Shown piece after piece: positions 28,715-39,659 of a stretch of DNA of 64,000 nt. The stretch covers positions 178,837,958 through 178,901,957 of the forward strand of contig BTPG01000001.1 in assembly GCA_036245525.1 (NCBI GenBank), written 5' to 3'. The position numbers and the translations under genes were made by a program. This DNA is from Semisulcospira habei (Eukaryota > Mollusca > Gastropoda > Semisulcospiridae). Each line of letters opens with the position of its first letter. Positions within the stretch are counted from its first letter, which is position 1. The notes under the pieces were generated by a model, which was not told the DNA's origin, searched no databases, and worked only from the letters and a program-made list of their open reading frames with translations.

Positions 28715-29255
28715 TGTGTAATGAATTTATTAGTCCTTATGTATTTACTGAACAATTAAACTTAACTTTTAGAAAAAGTTCTTTCTGGTCCTTTGCTTGT
28801 GAGTCTTGTTCCGAGCAATACAGACACTGACAGCAGGGGTGATATAAAATTACATGAGTATGAAAAACGAAGGTATCTTCTTACAGGTAAAAAGGGTAGA
28901 CCTGATCCTACTGTTGTGTTTACACCAGAGAACTTTACAATAGCTAGAGAAGCGACAATAGTTTTTGAAATTATCATGAGACCTTTGGATGATGCTAAAG
29001 AAGCAAAGTATTGCACAGAGAATCAAACTTACGTGGGATAACTCAGTGACAGAGTCAGCAAAAGTCTTTATTGCTATTGGAAAAGGCACAGATGTAGAAG
29101 TATTGTCCAGTAACCCAGCTGTTAAAGTAGTAGTTGATAAAACAAATCTTGTTCCATTAAATTACATAAACCTGACACACATAGATCTTGTTTCGTTTTA
29201 TTACGCTAGCAAATTATACACCCCTGAAGAGTTGCAAAATGTAATCGCTGATTAA
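28715..29255 (+). pseudogene. Second Polinton fragment: homologue of the 7177-7891 gene
   Basis: The plus-strand translation in two or three frames reads EFISPYVFTE, then LLVSLVPSNTDTDSRGDIKLHEY, PTVVFTPENFTIAREATIVFEI and HIDLVSFYYASKLYTPEELQN, ending at 29255. Each block aligns with the gene at 7177-7891 (for example FVPANFTIPRDATIVFEIIMR there). Similarity is about 60% by eye, so this is a separate Polinton lineage and not a copy of the big element. The N-terminal part is missing or decayed, and a frameshift near 29020 separates the two main blocks. Confidence 0.8.
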
Positions 29256-29280
29256 ATATAAAAATATTTGCCAAAAAAAC

Positions 29281-29420
29281 AATGCCCTTTTCAGTCAGTA
29301 TCCGCAACTACCGCTTGCGCCTGATGAAAGATTACAGACAGACTCGTTTTGATTATATTACAGACGCTTTGAAGTATTTGGAAGGTGAAGAGGCAAAACA
29401 TGATACTCCAGGTGTTTAAA
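29281..29420 (+). pseudogene. Second Polinton fragment: start of a homologue of the 6361-7150 gene
   Basis: The sense reads YPQLPLAPDERLQTDSF and then RFDYITDALKYLEGEEAKHDTPG, matching the N-terminal ~75 residues of the 7150 gene (YPQLPTLESV.. and NITEAIKYLEGEEA). It follows the preceding homologue in the same order and spacing as in the large Polinton. The rest is missing: a stop follows and then an unrelated repeat. Confidence 0.75.
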
Positions 29421-29439
29421 GTTGTAAATAGTTTTTGAG

Positions 29440-29725
29440 AAAATTAAATTATGTGAAAATATAGCTATTTCCTGCTCCCCTGTGACCTTGACCTTTGTGA
29501 GAGCTCACTTAAATTGGCTTAGAAAGGTCTTGCCACAAAGTCACTTGGGCCAAGTTTGAAGACTGTGGCTTGGATAGTCTCCGAGAAAATGCCAACGTTA
29601 AAGTTTACCACGGACGACGGATGACGGCAGATGGAAGACGGACGATGGACGGACTGACGACCACTGGCCCAGAACATACTCACTTTTGCTTCGCACGTGA
29701 GCCGCAAAAATGGCTTGTTCGCCTT
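29440..29725 (+). repeat. Interspersed repeat with GGACGA-rich end, copy 1
   Basis: It contains TGACCTTGACCTTTGTGAGAG, GGCCAAGTTTGAAGACTGTGGCTTGG, CTCCGAGAAAATGCCAACG and an ACGGACGACGGATGACGG stretch. A diverged copy lies at about 52610-52760. I recognise the overall pattern as a common bivalve/gastropod repeat, but the class (SINE or MITE) is unclear. Confidence 0.6.
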
Positions 29726-30573
29726 TCGTTAACCAAACCTTATGACAATACAGCTACGCTAAGTAAACAACTTTGCGCCTACAACTTCAAATATAAGATT
29801 ATTTCGACTTTTAAGCACTTAAAATGTGTTTATGTGGTTATTTTGGCTTAGGAGAGGTTATTCCGACTGTTTTCGGACAGCGGGATCAGTCGTGTAGCTA
29901 GTAATCTACTTGTCATCGGCACTGAGTAGAAAACGGCATACTAATACAACTTAATCAACTTTAATGCAAACCAAACTTCTAACAATTGATTATTTTATGT
30001 CCAGATACTCAGTAATAGTTGTAGATATGGTTATTTTAGCTTAGGAAAGGTTATTCCGGATTCATGGTTATTCCGGGTAGTAGGACCCGTCTTTCCGTCA
30101 GCTGGAGAGTCATCTCTTCACTGACTGCTTTATGCGAATTTGCCACAATTCTTTCTTTCTTTCAGTTTTTCTCTCCCTCTCTCCACTTTGTTGTGAGCAG
30201 GTGGAAATCCAATGCCACGAGCATTTTACAATGGAAGCTGATGTTCTTTACAAGTGGATTTGGATTGGATTGGTTTGTAAACACCGACGTACACACCATC
30301 ATACATACACCACATTGTTATTAACATTACCTATTAGCATTTGGGTTCATTCGGGTATCGTTTGGATACCATTTGGGTAAAAAGACGACCACATATACGA
30401 GCCACTCTCTTTTCCTCTGGAAGTCGCCAGGCACTAATCAACAGGGCGCTGTGGTGTCTACCAAAATACAAGGAAAATGAGAAGAAATCGTACTAAAATT
30501 GTCTACGTACGGTATCACCATCAGTGATTTCACTCATACTCTTTGAAAATGTTTAGCAGAAGCCACTGAAACA
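29726..30573. other. Upstream region of a probable host gene
   Basis: No repeat partner or protein frame is recognised. GTTATTTTGGCTTAGGAGAGGTTATTCCG recurs in part at about 29836-29866 and 30026-30058. The stretch before 30574 is probably 5' flank or 5' UTR of the MGSGSS gene. Confidence 0.4.
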
Positions 30574-31059
30574 ATGGGCTCAGGTTCAAGTAAGGACGGT
30601 CAGGTCGACGAAAAACCTGTTGCTAATGTAAATAAAACTTCCAGCACAGTCAACGTGTCCAACAATCACAATAAACGCAAATCTGACGAACACTCGGAGC
30701 GCCAGGATAGAGCTTCAACGCCAAAATCTGATAGGAAAAGCCCAGATCCGGTGGAATCAGGACGTAAACAGACAGAAAAAAGACAAGAGCCCGATTGGAA
30801 ACTTGGGCAGGGTGTGGAATCGGACGAGGATGAAGACGATCTGAAACAGGTGCTGCGCGTGCCAGACCTGCAGTCAACAGACAGAAGGTTACCTGTGATA
30901 CAACAACAAGCATCATCACCCAAACCACCTACTGCTAATTATCCGGAAACATATGCGCAGCGCAAGCAACGTGAACAATACACTTTGAACCAGCAATTGT
31001 TACTCCGACAGAAGACAATTTACAGAAACCCACATGAATGGCAAGATGAAAATACGGAG
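30574..31059 (+). CDS. Probable first coding exon of a host gene (MGSGSS start)
   Basis: An open frame of 162 codons starting MGSGSSKDGQVDEKPV. Gly2 and Ser at positions 5-6 fit an N-myristoylation signal. The protein is polar and low-complexity (Ser, Lys, Asp, Gln), acidic around ESDEDEDDLKQ, and ends with a helical charged part (KQREQYTLNQQLLLRQ, then PHEWQDENTE). A GAG|GTGGGT donor at 31059/31060 closes it at a codon boundary; the frame beyond quickly becomes intron-like. Codon use differs from the transposons around it and there is no repeat partner. I do not recognise the protein family. A single frame this long without a mobile-element match makes a real exon likely. Confidence 0.6.
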
Positions 31060-31496
31060 GTGGGTTATATGTTTAACTGTTGTTTAATATATGTAACCTT
31101 TTGATTGTGTTTATTTTAAAACACATAGAACAGTCTGAAAAGTTTCATGCTACCTATATGAACTAAGCAGACAAGTAGGTCTATTTTATTCAAAAAATAT
31201 TTTATGGGGAGCAGCTGTACACACAGTTGAGTGTGAAAATCGAGGCAAGAAAAATGTGCTGTATGCTGTCACAAGAGGAGACAAAAGTATAAAAGTTTCT
31301 CTGCATATCCAGATGTCAGATAAAAGCCTGTATGGAACTATTAATCGTGTGTGCAATATGATGCTCCTTTGCAACACATCCTTTACAGGTGAAATATGTA
31401 CATACTTGTGTAATTTGTGAACACTCATTTGAGAGTATCAATTATTCACATTTGCTATAATTCTCTTTGTTATTGGGTGCATATTACATTTTTTGC

Positions 31497-32050
31497 TTCC
31501 CCTGTCAGGCCCCAAGCTAGAAATTTGGAGGGGTAGGGTGCATTGATATGGCAAGGGGCAGTTGACATGTTCAAAGGGGCACAAGCAACAACCCCCCCCC
31601 CCCCCCCCCCCCCGACCCAAAAAAAAAAAAAAAAAAAAAAAAAATAATAAATAAAAATAAATAAATAAATAAATAAATTTTAAAAAATTTATTAAAAAAA
31701 TCAAGGCAGGTAATTCTACAACTGATCTACATGTAAATAAGGTGGTTGTGTCCCTTAAAAAACTGTCGGTGCTTATTTTCATGTTTAATAAATATTCTTG
31801 TATTGTAATATTTGTGTATGTTAACTCTATGTGCATCAAATGTACAAACAAAAATTGCAATAATCACAGAATACACAATAAAACAACTAACAGCCACTGA
31901 GAAGCACAACGACCGATTTAGTAAATTACTAGTTAAATAAAGTGTTTCAGGGTCGCCAGTCATGATCTCAGAATGAAAAGCCAACTTTACAATTGATCTG
32001 TGTTGCATAGATGGCTGGGAGGACTAATGATCCTTTGTAAGCGTTGTGCT
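31497..32050. repeat. Interspersed repeat R1, copy 1, with C and A homopolymers
   Basis: It aligns with 48985-49880 over most of its length (shared phrases: AATTTGGAGGGG, GGGGCACAAGCAACA, AAGGTGGTTGTGTCC, TTTAATAAATA, GCCAACTTTACAATTGATCTGTGT, AGATGGCTGGGAGGA). It contains a run of about 22 C (31591-31612) followed by about 25 A (31619-31643). There is no coding content. The direction of mobilisation is unknown. Confidence 0.7.
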
Positions 32051-32104
32051 GCTTTCAATATCCGTTAACGGCGATTGAAACAGTAACGCAGTCTTCAATG
32101 GTCA

Positions 32105-32210
32105 CTAAATCAGTGTTTCTTTGATATGCGACAAACTAGGCTGGTATGCTCTGTCCAATGGGATGTACTATACAGCTGTACTTGATGTGTCACCCGTGAT
32201 CTGATTGGAA
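32105..32210 (+). repeat. Interspersed repeat R2, copy 1
   Basis: It contains ACTAAATCAGTGTTTCTTTGATA, GGTATGCTCT, GGGATGTACTAT and AGCTGTACTTGATGTGTCACC. The same phrases in the same order occur at 61180-61325. It is short and has no protein. Confidence 0.65.
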
Positions 32211-33269
32211 ACCAACCTTTAGTCATATAGAATGAATGTTTGCAGTTGTGTAGTATATAATAATTCTTTTGAGGAATGCAGTTTGTGCCTTCAGTCACAC
32301 ATGTACTTGTTACACTCTTCATGTGCGTGTATGAGAGAGAGAGAGAGAGAGACTGTACTTTGCGTTGTTTTTCCAACTGTATTTATTTCTTTACAAAAGT
32401 GAATTAACAAATTCAATATAATGCTGCAGATTTTATGAGCCGGTTATGCCTCCAATCATCAATGTCTACAGAAAAATATGGGACTGATTTTTTCAAGCTA
32501 CATACATTCTGATGAGCCCATGTGGTTGCAGGGGACTCTATATGGCTAACTCTCAAAAGGTGCCCCAGACCACCCTCTACTCATATAACAGACCATTACT
32601 ACTTTATTGAAATGATTTTTGTCTTTCACTGCCTTCGATAAGTAATTTATAACAAAGCAAATGTCAGATATAACAAATTGCCAAGGGACCCAGATTTTCT
32701 ATGTAATAAGCAAAGACTCTTAAAATATAATCTACAGATGTCTGCATTAAGGCTAAATTATATTATATGGCTAACTCTAAGAAAAGGCCCTGATGACCCT
32801 CTACTCACATAACAGACCATAACTACTTTATATGACTGATATCTAACAAACAAGTGTGTAATATCGATGTAAAAATGTTTGATGAGAAAAATGAAATTAC
32901 TCTGTCTTGTAGCGGAAATGAGCATAAAATAAATGTGAAAAACGCATTTCGCTTGGGTAGGTAACTTCTCAGTACAACTGTCAGCATACAACTCGCTTCT
33001 GAAATCGTAAAGTGAATGATAATGATTAAAAAAAATCACTCTCTAATACTACAACACCTGCCTGACTCTTGGGATGTTTTATGCCACTGTGGTGTATGCA
33101 CACAATTGACATTACCGGAACTGCTGCCTGGTTCAAAAATGGGATTGGCACGAAACAAATGATTTTGAAAGAAGAGAGGGTGAAAACAGGTTATGCTGAT
33201 TAATTTTTACCTGGTTTTGAGCGTGCCAAAGTTGTGGTGTAACAACGTCATGGAAACACCGAAGCAGTG

Positions 33270-33279
<10 letters not shown>
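32211..33279. other. AT-rich intergenic or intronic stretch
   Basis: CATATAACAGACCATTACTACTTTA and CTAACTCTCAAAAGG are repeated once within it (about 32530-32610 and 32770-32830). A short GA repeat lies at 32334-32352. No gene is seen. It is possibly an intron of the MGSGSS gene. Confidence 0.4.
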
Positions 33280-33300
<21 letters not shown>

Positions 33301-33543
33301 GGGCTTTCATTGCACCAAATCCGCATTTTTGCAATCCAGAAAGACGGCGGCAGACACCTGACCCACGTTGCTTTTTCCCGGCAAGATGATGGCAGTTTTA
33401 CAATGAACAATGAACAATGAACCTTTATTTTCCAACGGTAGAAGTTATTGGTAACAGGACCAGTTTTCAAACTTGCCGTTGCTACATCTACTACATAAGT
33501 GACATAGACATGTAAACATACACATACCACACACTGCTGCATG

Positions 33544-33650
33544 CACTGCTACATTCGCTCACGCACGCACGCACCACGCACATACACACACACATACCCA
33601 CACACGCACTCAGGTACGCACGCATGCACATCGCAACCCGCGCATGCACG

Positions 33651-33694
<44 letters not shown>

Positions 33695-34064
33695 CACCGC
33701 AATTCAGTACGCATGCACACACGCACGAACACTCACACACACACACACTTACACACGCACGCACTCAGGCACATACGCACAAAAACAAACACACGCTCTC
33801 GGACACGCACTCCAGACATACCTACCCGCATACGCGTACGCACAAAAGTATAAAATGAGTAAAAACACAAAGTAAAGCAATAAACAAAGAATCATTAAGT
33901 ACATTAAAGTTCATACAGCAAGGGCAAATATGAATGCAGGTGCTATCTCTCCCCCCCCCCCCCCCTCTCTCTCTCTCTCTCTCACGCCGACACACACACA
34001 CACATACACACACACACAGCATGCACGCACGCGCACACACACACACACACAGAGTCACACATAC

Positions 34065-34103
<39 letters not shown>

Positions 34104-34140
34104 GCGAGCGCGCGCCCAACATATCGAGCACACACATAGC
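33544..34140. repeat. CA-rich microsatellite block
   Basis: CA, CGCA and CACG repeats run from about 33544 to 33842 and again from about 33985 to 34135, with C-runs and CT repeats at 33949-33982. All ORFs here (His/Thr- or Cys/Val-rich) are simple-sequence artefacts. Confidence 0.95.
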
Positions 34141-34496
34141 GGTAAGTTATTTATCACTGTCAGGCTAGAACATTCTGTCACCAGTAACACAATATTGATA
34201 CGTGAAACAAAAACAAACCTCGCGCTGGGACCATACGGCGTTGAGGCGCGTCCCCTGGGTGGTGGATAGGGGGTTCCTCGTGAGAGGGGTGCACCGAATG
34301 AAATAAGGTGCCGTGAACCAACATGGTCTAAGGGAAGGTGACCCCGACAGAAAACCCCTGGTCCTCCTAGTAAGGGGGTTGGGCGTGGGGGTAGCTTCCC
34401 CACCCTGCAAAAAAGGAAATAGCTACAAAAACGCCGACGAAAAGACTAACAGTAATTCCTTTCCTGGAGGAGGAAGGTTCTTCTACTAGAAGACTT

Positions 34497-35987
34497 ATGA
34501 TGTCCTGTGGTGAAAGCCGGAAGTCTTCGGAAGCCACAGGACCGAGCCGCCTCTCTCTATCCAGGGATACAACCATGGGCACATGGAACGTCAAGACCAT
34601 GTACCAGAGCGGCAAGGCCGCCCAGATAGCAGCGGAAATGCAAAAGTACAACCTTTTCCTGCTAGGCATCAGTGAAGCCAGATGGACGCAGTCTGGCCAG
34701 AAAAGGCTGTTAAGTGGGGAGATGATTCTGTATTCAGGTCATGAAGAGGAGAATGCCCCCCATACAGAAGGAGTAGCACTCATGCTGTCACCAGTGGCAC
34801 AGAGAGCGCTGATGGGCTGGGAACCTCTTGGGCCAAGAATTATAACAGCAGCCTTTAGAACCAAGAAAAAGCTCAAGCTGAACGTCATCCAGTGTTATGC
34901 GCCCACCAATGACAGTGACGAGGAAGAGAAACAAGAGTTCTACGACCGACTCCAGAGTGCCGTGGACAAATGTGCGGAGCGAGACATCACCATCGTCATG
35001 GACGATTTTAATGCCAAAATAGGGGAGGACAACACCGGATACGAAGAGGTGATGGGGAGACAGGGACTAGGCTCGGAGATGAGTGAGAACGGGGAGAGGT
35101 TTGTAGACTTTTGTGCTCTAAACCGACTTGTCATTGGAGGCAGCATCTTCCCACACAGAAGAATACACAAAGCAACTTGGGTCTCACCTGACCATACAAC
35201 AGAGAACCAAATAGACCATATCTGCATTAGCAAGAAATTTAGAAGATCCCTTCAAGATGTTCGAGTGAGGAGGGGAGCAGATGTCGCCTCAGACCACCAT
35301 CTGCTTACCTTAAGAATGAAGCTCAAGCTAAAGAAAAGCCGCACAGAGACAACAAGAAGACAGCGCTATAATGTAGGCCTCCTGAGAGAAACTGGAGTTA
35401 GAGAAGAGTTCAAACTGGTGCTGTCCAACCAGTTTCAAGCGCTACAGGAGCTAGTAAATGAAGAGGAGGCGGTCACCACAGAGCAGCAGTGGAAGGCAGT
35501 TAGAGAGGCGCTGAACTCAACCTGCAAAGACACTGTAGGGTTCAGGAAACACCACCACAAGGACTGGCTGTCGGCACAGACCTTGAAGAAGATAGAAGCG
35601 AGGAAGCAGAAGAAAGCAGCGGTCAACAACAGTCGCACGAGAGCAGCCAAAGTAAGGGCACAGGGGGAATACTCGGAAGCCAACCGCGAGGTGAAGAGGA
35701 GTATCAGGGCAGACAAGAGGGCCTACACAGACAGCCTGGCAGCAGAGGCAGAAAAGGCAGCAGGCAGCGGCAACATGAAACAGCTCTACGACATTACCAG
35801 AAGATTGTCGGGTAAGTATGGCCATACAGAAAGACCAGTAAAAGACAAAGAAGGCAAGCCTATTGCAGACAGAGCAGACCAACTCGACAGATGGGCCGAG
35901 TATTTTGAAGAGTTACTGAACAGACCTAGCCCACCCGACCCCCCCCGACATCCAGCCGGCAGAGACCGACCTACCCAACAGCTGTGA
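34497..35987 (+). CDS. LINE family A endonuclease and linker, frameshifted before RT
   Basis: 496 codons. The endonuclease domain occupies roughly residues 25-280 (metal-binding E of ISEARW, catalytic D and N of MDDFNAKIG, and SDHH near residue 265). A Lys/Arg/Ala-rich helical linker follows (DWLSAQTLKKIEARKQKK), up to FEELLNRPSPPD. The nested copy shows the unshifted frame at the same place, so the CCCCCCCC run is the cause of the break. The true start may be the MGTWNV methionine at about 34575, which fits the domain border better than the upstream ATG. Confidence 0.8.
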   Translation: MMSCGESRKSSEATGPSRLSLSRDTTMGTWNVKTMYQSGKAAQIAAEMQKYNLFLLGISEARWTQSGQKRLLSGEMILYSGHEEENAPHTEGVALMLSPVAQRALMGWEPLGPRIITAAFRTKKKLKLNVIQCYAPTNDSDEEEKQEFYDRLQSAVDKCAERDITIVMDDFNAKIGEDNTGYEEVMGRQGLGSEMSENGERFVDFCALNRLVIGGSIFPHRRIHKATWVSPDHTTENQIDHICISKKFRRSLQDVRVRRGADVASDHHLLTLRMKLKLKKSRTETTRRQRYNVGLLRETGVREEFKLVLSNQFQALQELVNEEEAVTTEQQWKAVREALNSTCKDTVGFRKHHHKDWLSAQTLKKIEARKQKKAAVNNSRTRAAKVRAQGEYSEANREVKRSIRADKRAYTDSLAAEAEKAAGSGNMKQLYDITRRLSGKYGHTERPVKDKEGKPIADRADQLDRWAEYFEELLNRPSPPDPPRHPAGRDRPTQQL

Positions 35988-36182
35988 CAGACCCAGCCGG
36001 GAAGAGATCAGAAAAGCAGTGGCATTTTTGAAGAATGGCAAAGCAGCAGGGCCAGATGGCATCCCAGCGGAGTCTCTGAAAGCAGACCTAGAGACAACAG
36101 TTGAGATGCTGTACCCACTGTTTGGAAAGATCTGGGAAGAGGAGGTGATGCCAGCTGACTGGAAGGAGGGGTACCTAATCAA

Positions 36183-38298
36183 CTTACTTACTTACTTACG
36201 CCTGTCACCCCATCCCGGGTATAGGCCGTCGACGAGAGACCTCCAGCAACTCCTGTCCTGTGTTTCAACTTCGATTCTACTCCAGGTGGTTCCCAGTCTC
36301 TTGATGTCTGCTTGGAGGTCTCGATGCCAGGAGTTTCTCGGCCTACCTCTTTTCCTCTTTCCCTGGGGGTTCCATGACAATGCCTGCCTAGTGATACTGG
36401 AAGCTGGCTTTCTCAGACTGTGACCGATCCATCCCCATCTTCTTCGCCCAATTTCATTCTCTGCTGTTATCTGCTCTGTTCTCTCCCAGAGTCTGACGTT
36501 GCTGATCTTCTCTGGCCAGTGGATTTTCAAAATTCTTCTAAGGCAACTGTTCATGAAGGTCTGTACTCTGTTGACTGTGGTTTTTGTCAATCTCCATGTC
36601 TCTGCTCCATATAGGAGAACTGCTTTTACATTGGAGTTGAAAATCCGGACTTTGGTGTGTTGTGACAGCTCTCTGGAACTCCACACTTTTTTCAACTGGA
36701 GAAAGGCTGCTCTGGCTTTACCGATTCGTGCTCTGACATCTGCATCAGTGCCGCCTTTTTTGTCTATGATGCTCCCGAGATAGGTGAAGGACTCCACCTC
36801 CTCCAACGGGGTGCCAGCAAGCAAGACTGGTTCTTCCCTGGTTGCGTTCAGCCTCATTGTCTTTGTTTTCTGTTTGTGAATGGTGAGGCCCACTTGGGAC
36901 GAGATGTCAGCAAGCCTTGTGGTCTTGTCCTGCATTTGTTGATGAGTGTGGGACAGTAATGCCAAGTCGTCTGCAAAATCGAGGTCGTCAAGCTGTGTCC
37001 ACAGTGTCCACTGTATTCCACTTCGTCTGTGCTCTGTGGTCATCTTCATGACCCAGTCTATGGCCAGTAGGAAGAGGAACGGAGACAGCAGACACCCCTG
37101 CCTGACACCAGTTCTGACCTGGAGCTCTCTGGTGAACTGCCCTTCGTGGATCACGCGACATGTCATGCCATCATAGCTGCTCTTGATCAGGCGGACGAGC
37201 TTTGTGGGTACACCGTAGTGTCGTAGGAGTTTCCACAGAGTCTCTCGGTCCACGCTGTCAAATGCTTTCTCATAATCCACAAAGTTGACGTACAGCGGGG
37301 AGCTCCACTCCAGAGACTGTTCCACGATGATGCGGAGAGTGGCGATCTGGTCTGTACATGATCGGTTCTTCCTGAATCCTGCTTGCTGGTCTCTCAGCTG
37401 GGGGTCAACGGAGCTCTTCATTCTCTCTAGGATGATCCTGTTGAAGACCTTTCCTGGTACTGACAGCAAGGTGATTCCTCTGTAGTTGGAACACTTGCTG
37501 AGGTCGCCTTTCTTGGGAAGCTTGATTAGGTACCCCTCCTTCCAGTCAGCTGGCATCACCTCCTCTTCCCAGATCTTTCCAAACAGTGGGTACAGCATCT
37601 CAACTGTTGTCTCTAGGTCTGCTTTCAGAGACTCCACTGGGATGCCATCTGGTCCTGCTGCTTTGCCATTCTTCAAAAATGCCACTGCTCTTCTGATCTC
37701 TTCCCGGCTGGGTCTGTCACAGCTGATGGGTAGGTCGGTCTCTGCCGGCTGGATGTCGGGGGGGTCGGGTGGGCTAGGTCTGTTCAGTAACTCTTCAAAA
37801 TACTCGGCCCATCTGTCGAGTTGGTCTGCTCTGTCTGCAATATGCTTGCCTTCTTTGTCTTTTACTGGTCTTTCTGTATGGCCATACTTACCCGACAATC
37901 TTCTGGTAATGTCGTAGAGCTGTTTCATGTTGCCGCTGCCTGCTGCCTTTTCTGCCTCTGCTGCCAGGCTGTCTGTGTAGGCCCTCTTGTCTGCCCTGAT
38001 ACTCCTCTTCACCTCGCGGTTGGCTTCCCAGTATTCCCCCTGTGCCCTTACTTTGGCTGCTCTCGTGCGACTGTTGTTGACCGCTGCTTTCTTCTGCTTC
38101 CTCGCTTCTATCTTCTTCAAGGTCTGTGCCGACAGCCAGTCCTTGTGGTGGTGTTTCCTGAACCCTACAGTGTCTTTGCAGGTTGAGTTCAGCGCCTCTC
38201 TAACTGCCTTCCACTGCTGCTCTGTGGTGACCGCCTCCTCTTCATTTACTAGCTCCTGTAGCGCTTGAAACCGGTTGGACAGCACCAGTTTGAACTCT
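36183..38298 (-). mobile_element. Nested 5'-truncated LINE family A copy, inverted
   Basis: A 2,116-bp insertion flanked by GTACCTAATCAA at 36171-36182 and 38299-38310. Its (GTAA)n tail is at the left end. The ORF (38285 to 36192, 697 codons) is open throughout: linker, RT with AAGPDGIPVESL, GFRKNRSCTDQI, YEKAFDSVDRETLW, GVRQGCLLSPFLF and FADDLALL, then the C-terminal KRKRGRPRNSW region. It is nearly identical to the host copy at the protein level, so both inserted within a short time. Confidence 0.95.
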
Positions 38299-39659
38299 GT
38301 ACCTAATCAAGCTTCCCAAGAAAGGCGACCTCAGCAAGTGTTCCAACTACAGAGGAATCACCTTGCTGTCAGTACCAGGAAAGGTCTTCAACAGGATCAT
38401 CCTAGAGAGAATGAAGAGCTCCGTTGACCCCCAGCTGAGAGACCAGCAAGCAGGATTCAGGAAGAACCGATCATGTACAGACCAGATCGCCACTCTCCGC
38501 ATCATCGTGGAACAGTCTCTGGAGTGGAGCTCCCCGCTGTACGTCAACTTTGTGGATTATGAGAAAGCATTTGACAGCGTGGACCGAGAGACTCTGTGGA
38601 AACTCCTACGACACTACGGTGTACCCACAAAGCTCGTCCGCCTGATCAAGAGCAGCTATGATGGCATGACATGTCGCGTGATCCACGAAGGGCAGTTCAC
38701 CAGAGAGCTCCAGGTCAGAACTGGTGTCAGGCAGGGGTGTCTGCTGTCTCCGTTCCTCTTCCTACTGGCCATAGACTGGGTCATGAAGATGACCACAGAG
38801 CACAGACGAAGTGGAATACAGTGGACACTGTGGACACAGCTTGACGACCTCGATTTTGCAGACGACTTGGCATTACTGTCCCACACTCATCAACAAATGC
38901 AGGACAAGACCACGAGGCTTGCTGACATCTCGTCCCAAGTGGGCCTCACCATTCACAAACAGAAAACAAAGACAATGAGGCTGAACGCAACCAGGGAAGA
39001 ACCAGTCTTGCTTGCTGGCACCCCGTTGGAGGAGGTGGAGTCCTTCACCTATCTCGGGAGCATCATAGACAAAAAAGGCGGCACTGATGCAGATGTCAGA
39101 GCACGAATCAGTAAAGCCAGAGCAGCCTTTCTCCAGTTGAAAAAAGTGTGGAGTTCCAGAGAGCTGTCACAACACACCAAAGTCCGGATTTTCAACTCCA
39201 ATGTAAAAGCAGTTCTCCTATATGGAGCAGAGACTTGGAGATTGACAAAAACCACAGTCAACAGAGTACAGACCTTCATGAACAGTTGCCTTAGAAGAAT
39301 TTTGAAAATCCACTGGCCAGAGAAGATCAGCAACGTCAGACTCTGGGAGAGAACAGAGCAGATAACAGCAGAGAATGAAATTGGGCGAAGAAGATGGGGA
39401 TGGATCGGTCACAGTCTGAGAAAGCCAGCTTCCAGTATCACTAGGCAGGCATTGTCATGGAACCCCCAGGGAAAGAGGAAAAGAGGTAGGCCGAGAAACT
39501 CCTGGCGTCGAGACCTCCAAGCAGACATCAAGAGACTGGGAACCACCTGGAGTAGAATCGAAGGAGAAGCACAGGACAGGAGTTGCTGGAGGTCTCTCGT
39601 CGACGGCCTATACCCGGGTAGGGGTGACAGGCGTAAGTAAGTAAGTAAACAAAAACAAA

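Larger units (their letters stand above)
34218..39646 (+). mobile_element. Full-length RTE-class LINE (family A), broken by its own inverted copy
   Basis: It is flanked by AAACAAAAACAAA at 34205-34217 and 39647-39659 and ends in (GTAA)n. Net length without the nested copy is about 3.3 kb, the size of a complete RTE-type LINE. The coding sequence starts near 34497: the apurinic-type endonuclease (TWNVKTMYQSGK, ISEARWTQSG, QCYAPTNDSD, DFNAKIGEDN, SDHHLLTL) is followed by a basic linker and the RT. The first ORF stops at 35987 because of a frameshift in a C-run (35938-35946). RT starts again at about 36019 (AAGPDGIPAESL), is cut at 36182 by the nested copy, and resumes at 38311 with the catalytic FADDLALL. 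Sequence from 38363 to 39640 is open, so decay is slight. Confidence 0.93.

Noticed and set aside
33491..34403. Cys-rich or His-rich ORFs that superficially resemble secreted cysteine-rich peptides
   Set aside because: Same cause: CA/CGCA simple sequence. No signal peptide with a mature domain, and no conserved cysteine spacing beyond repeat period.
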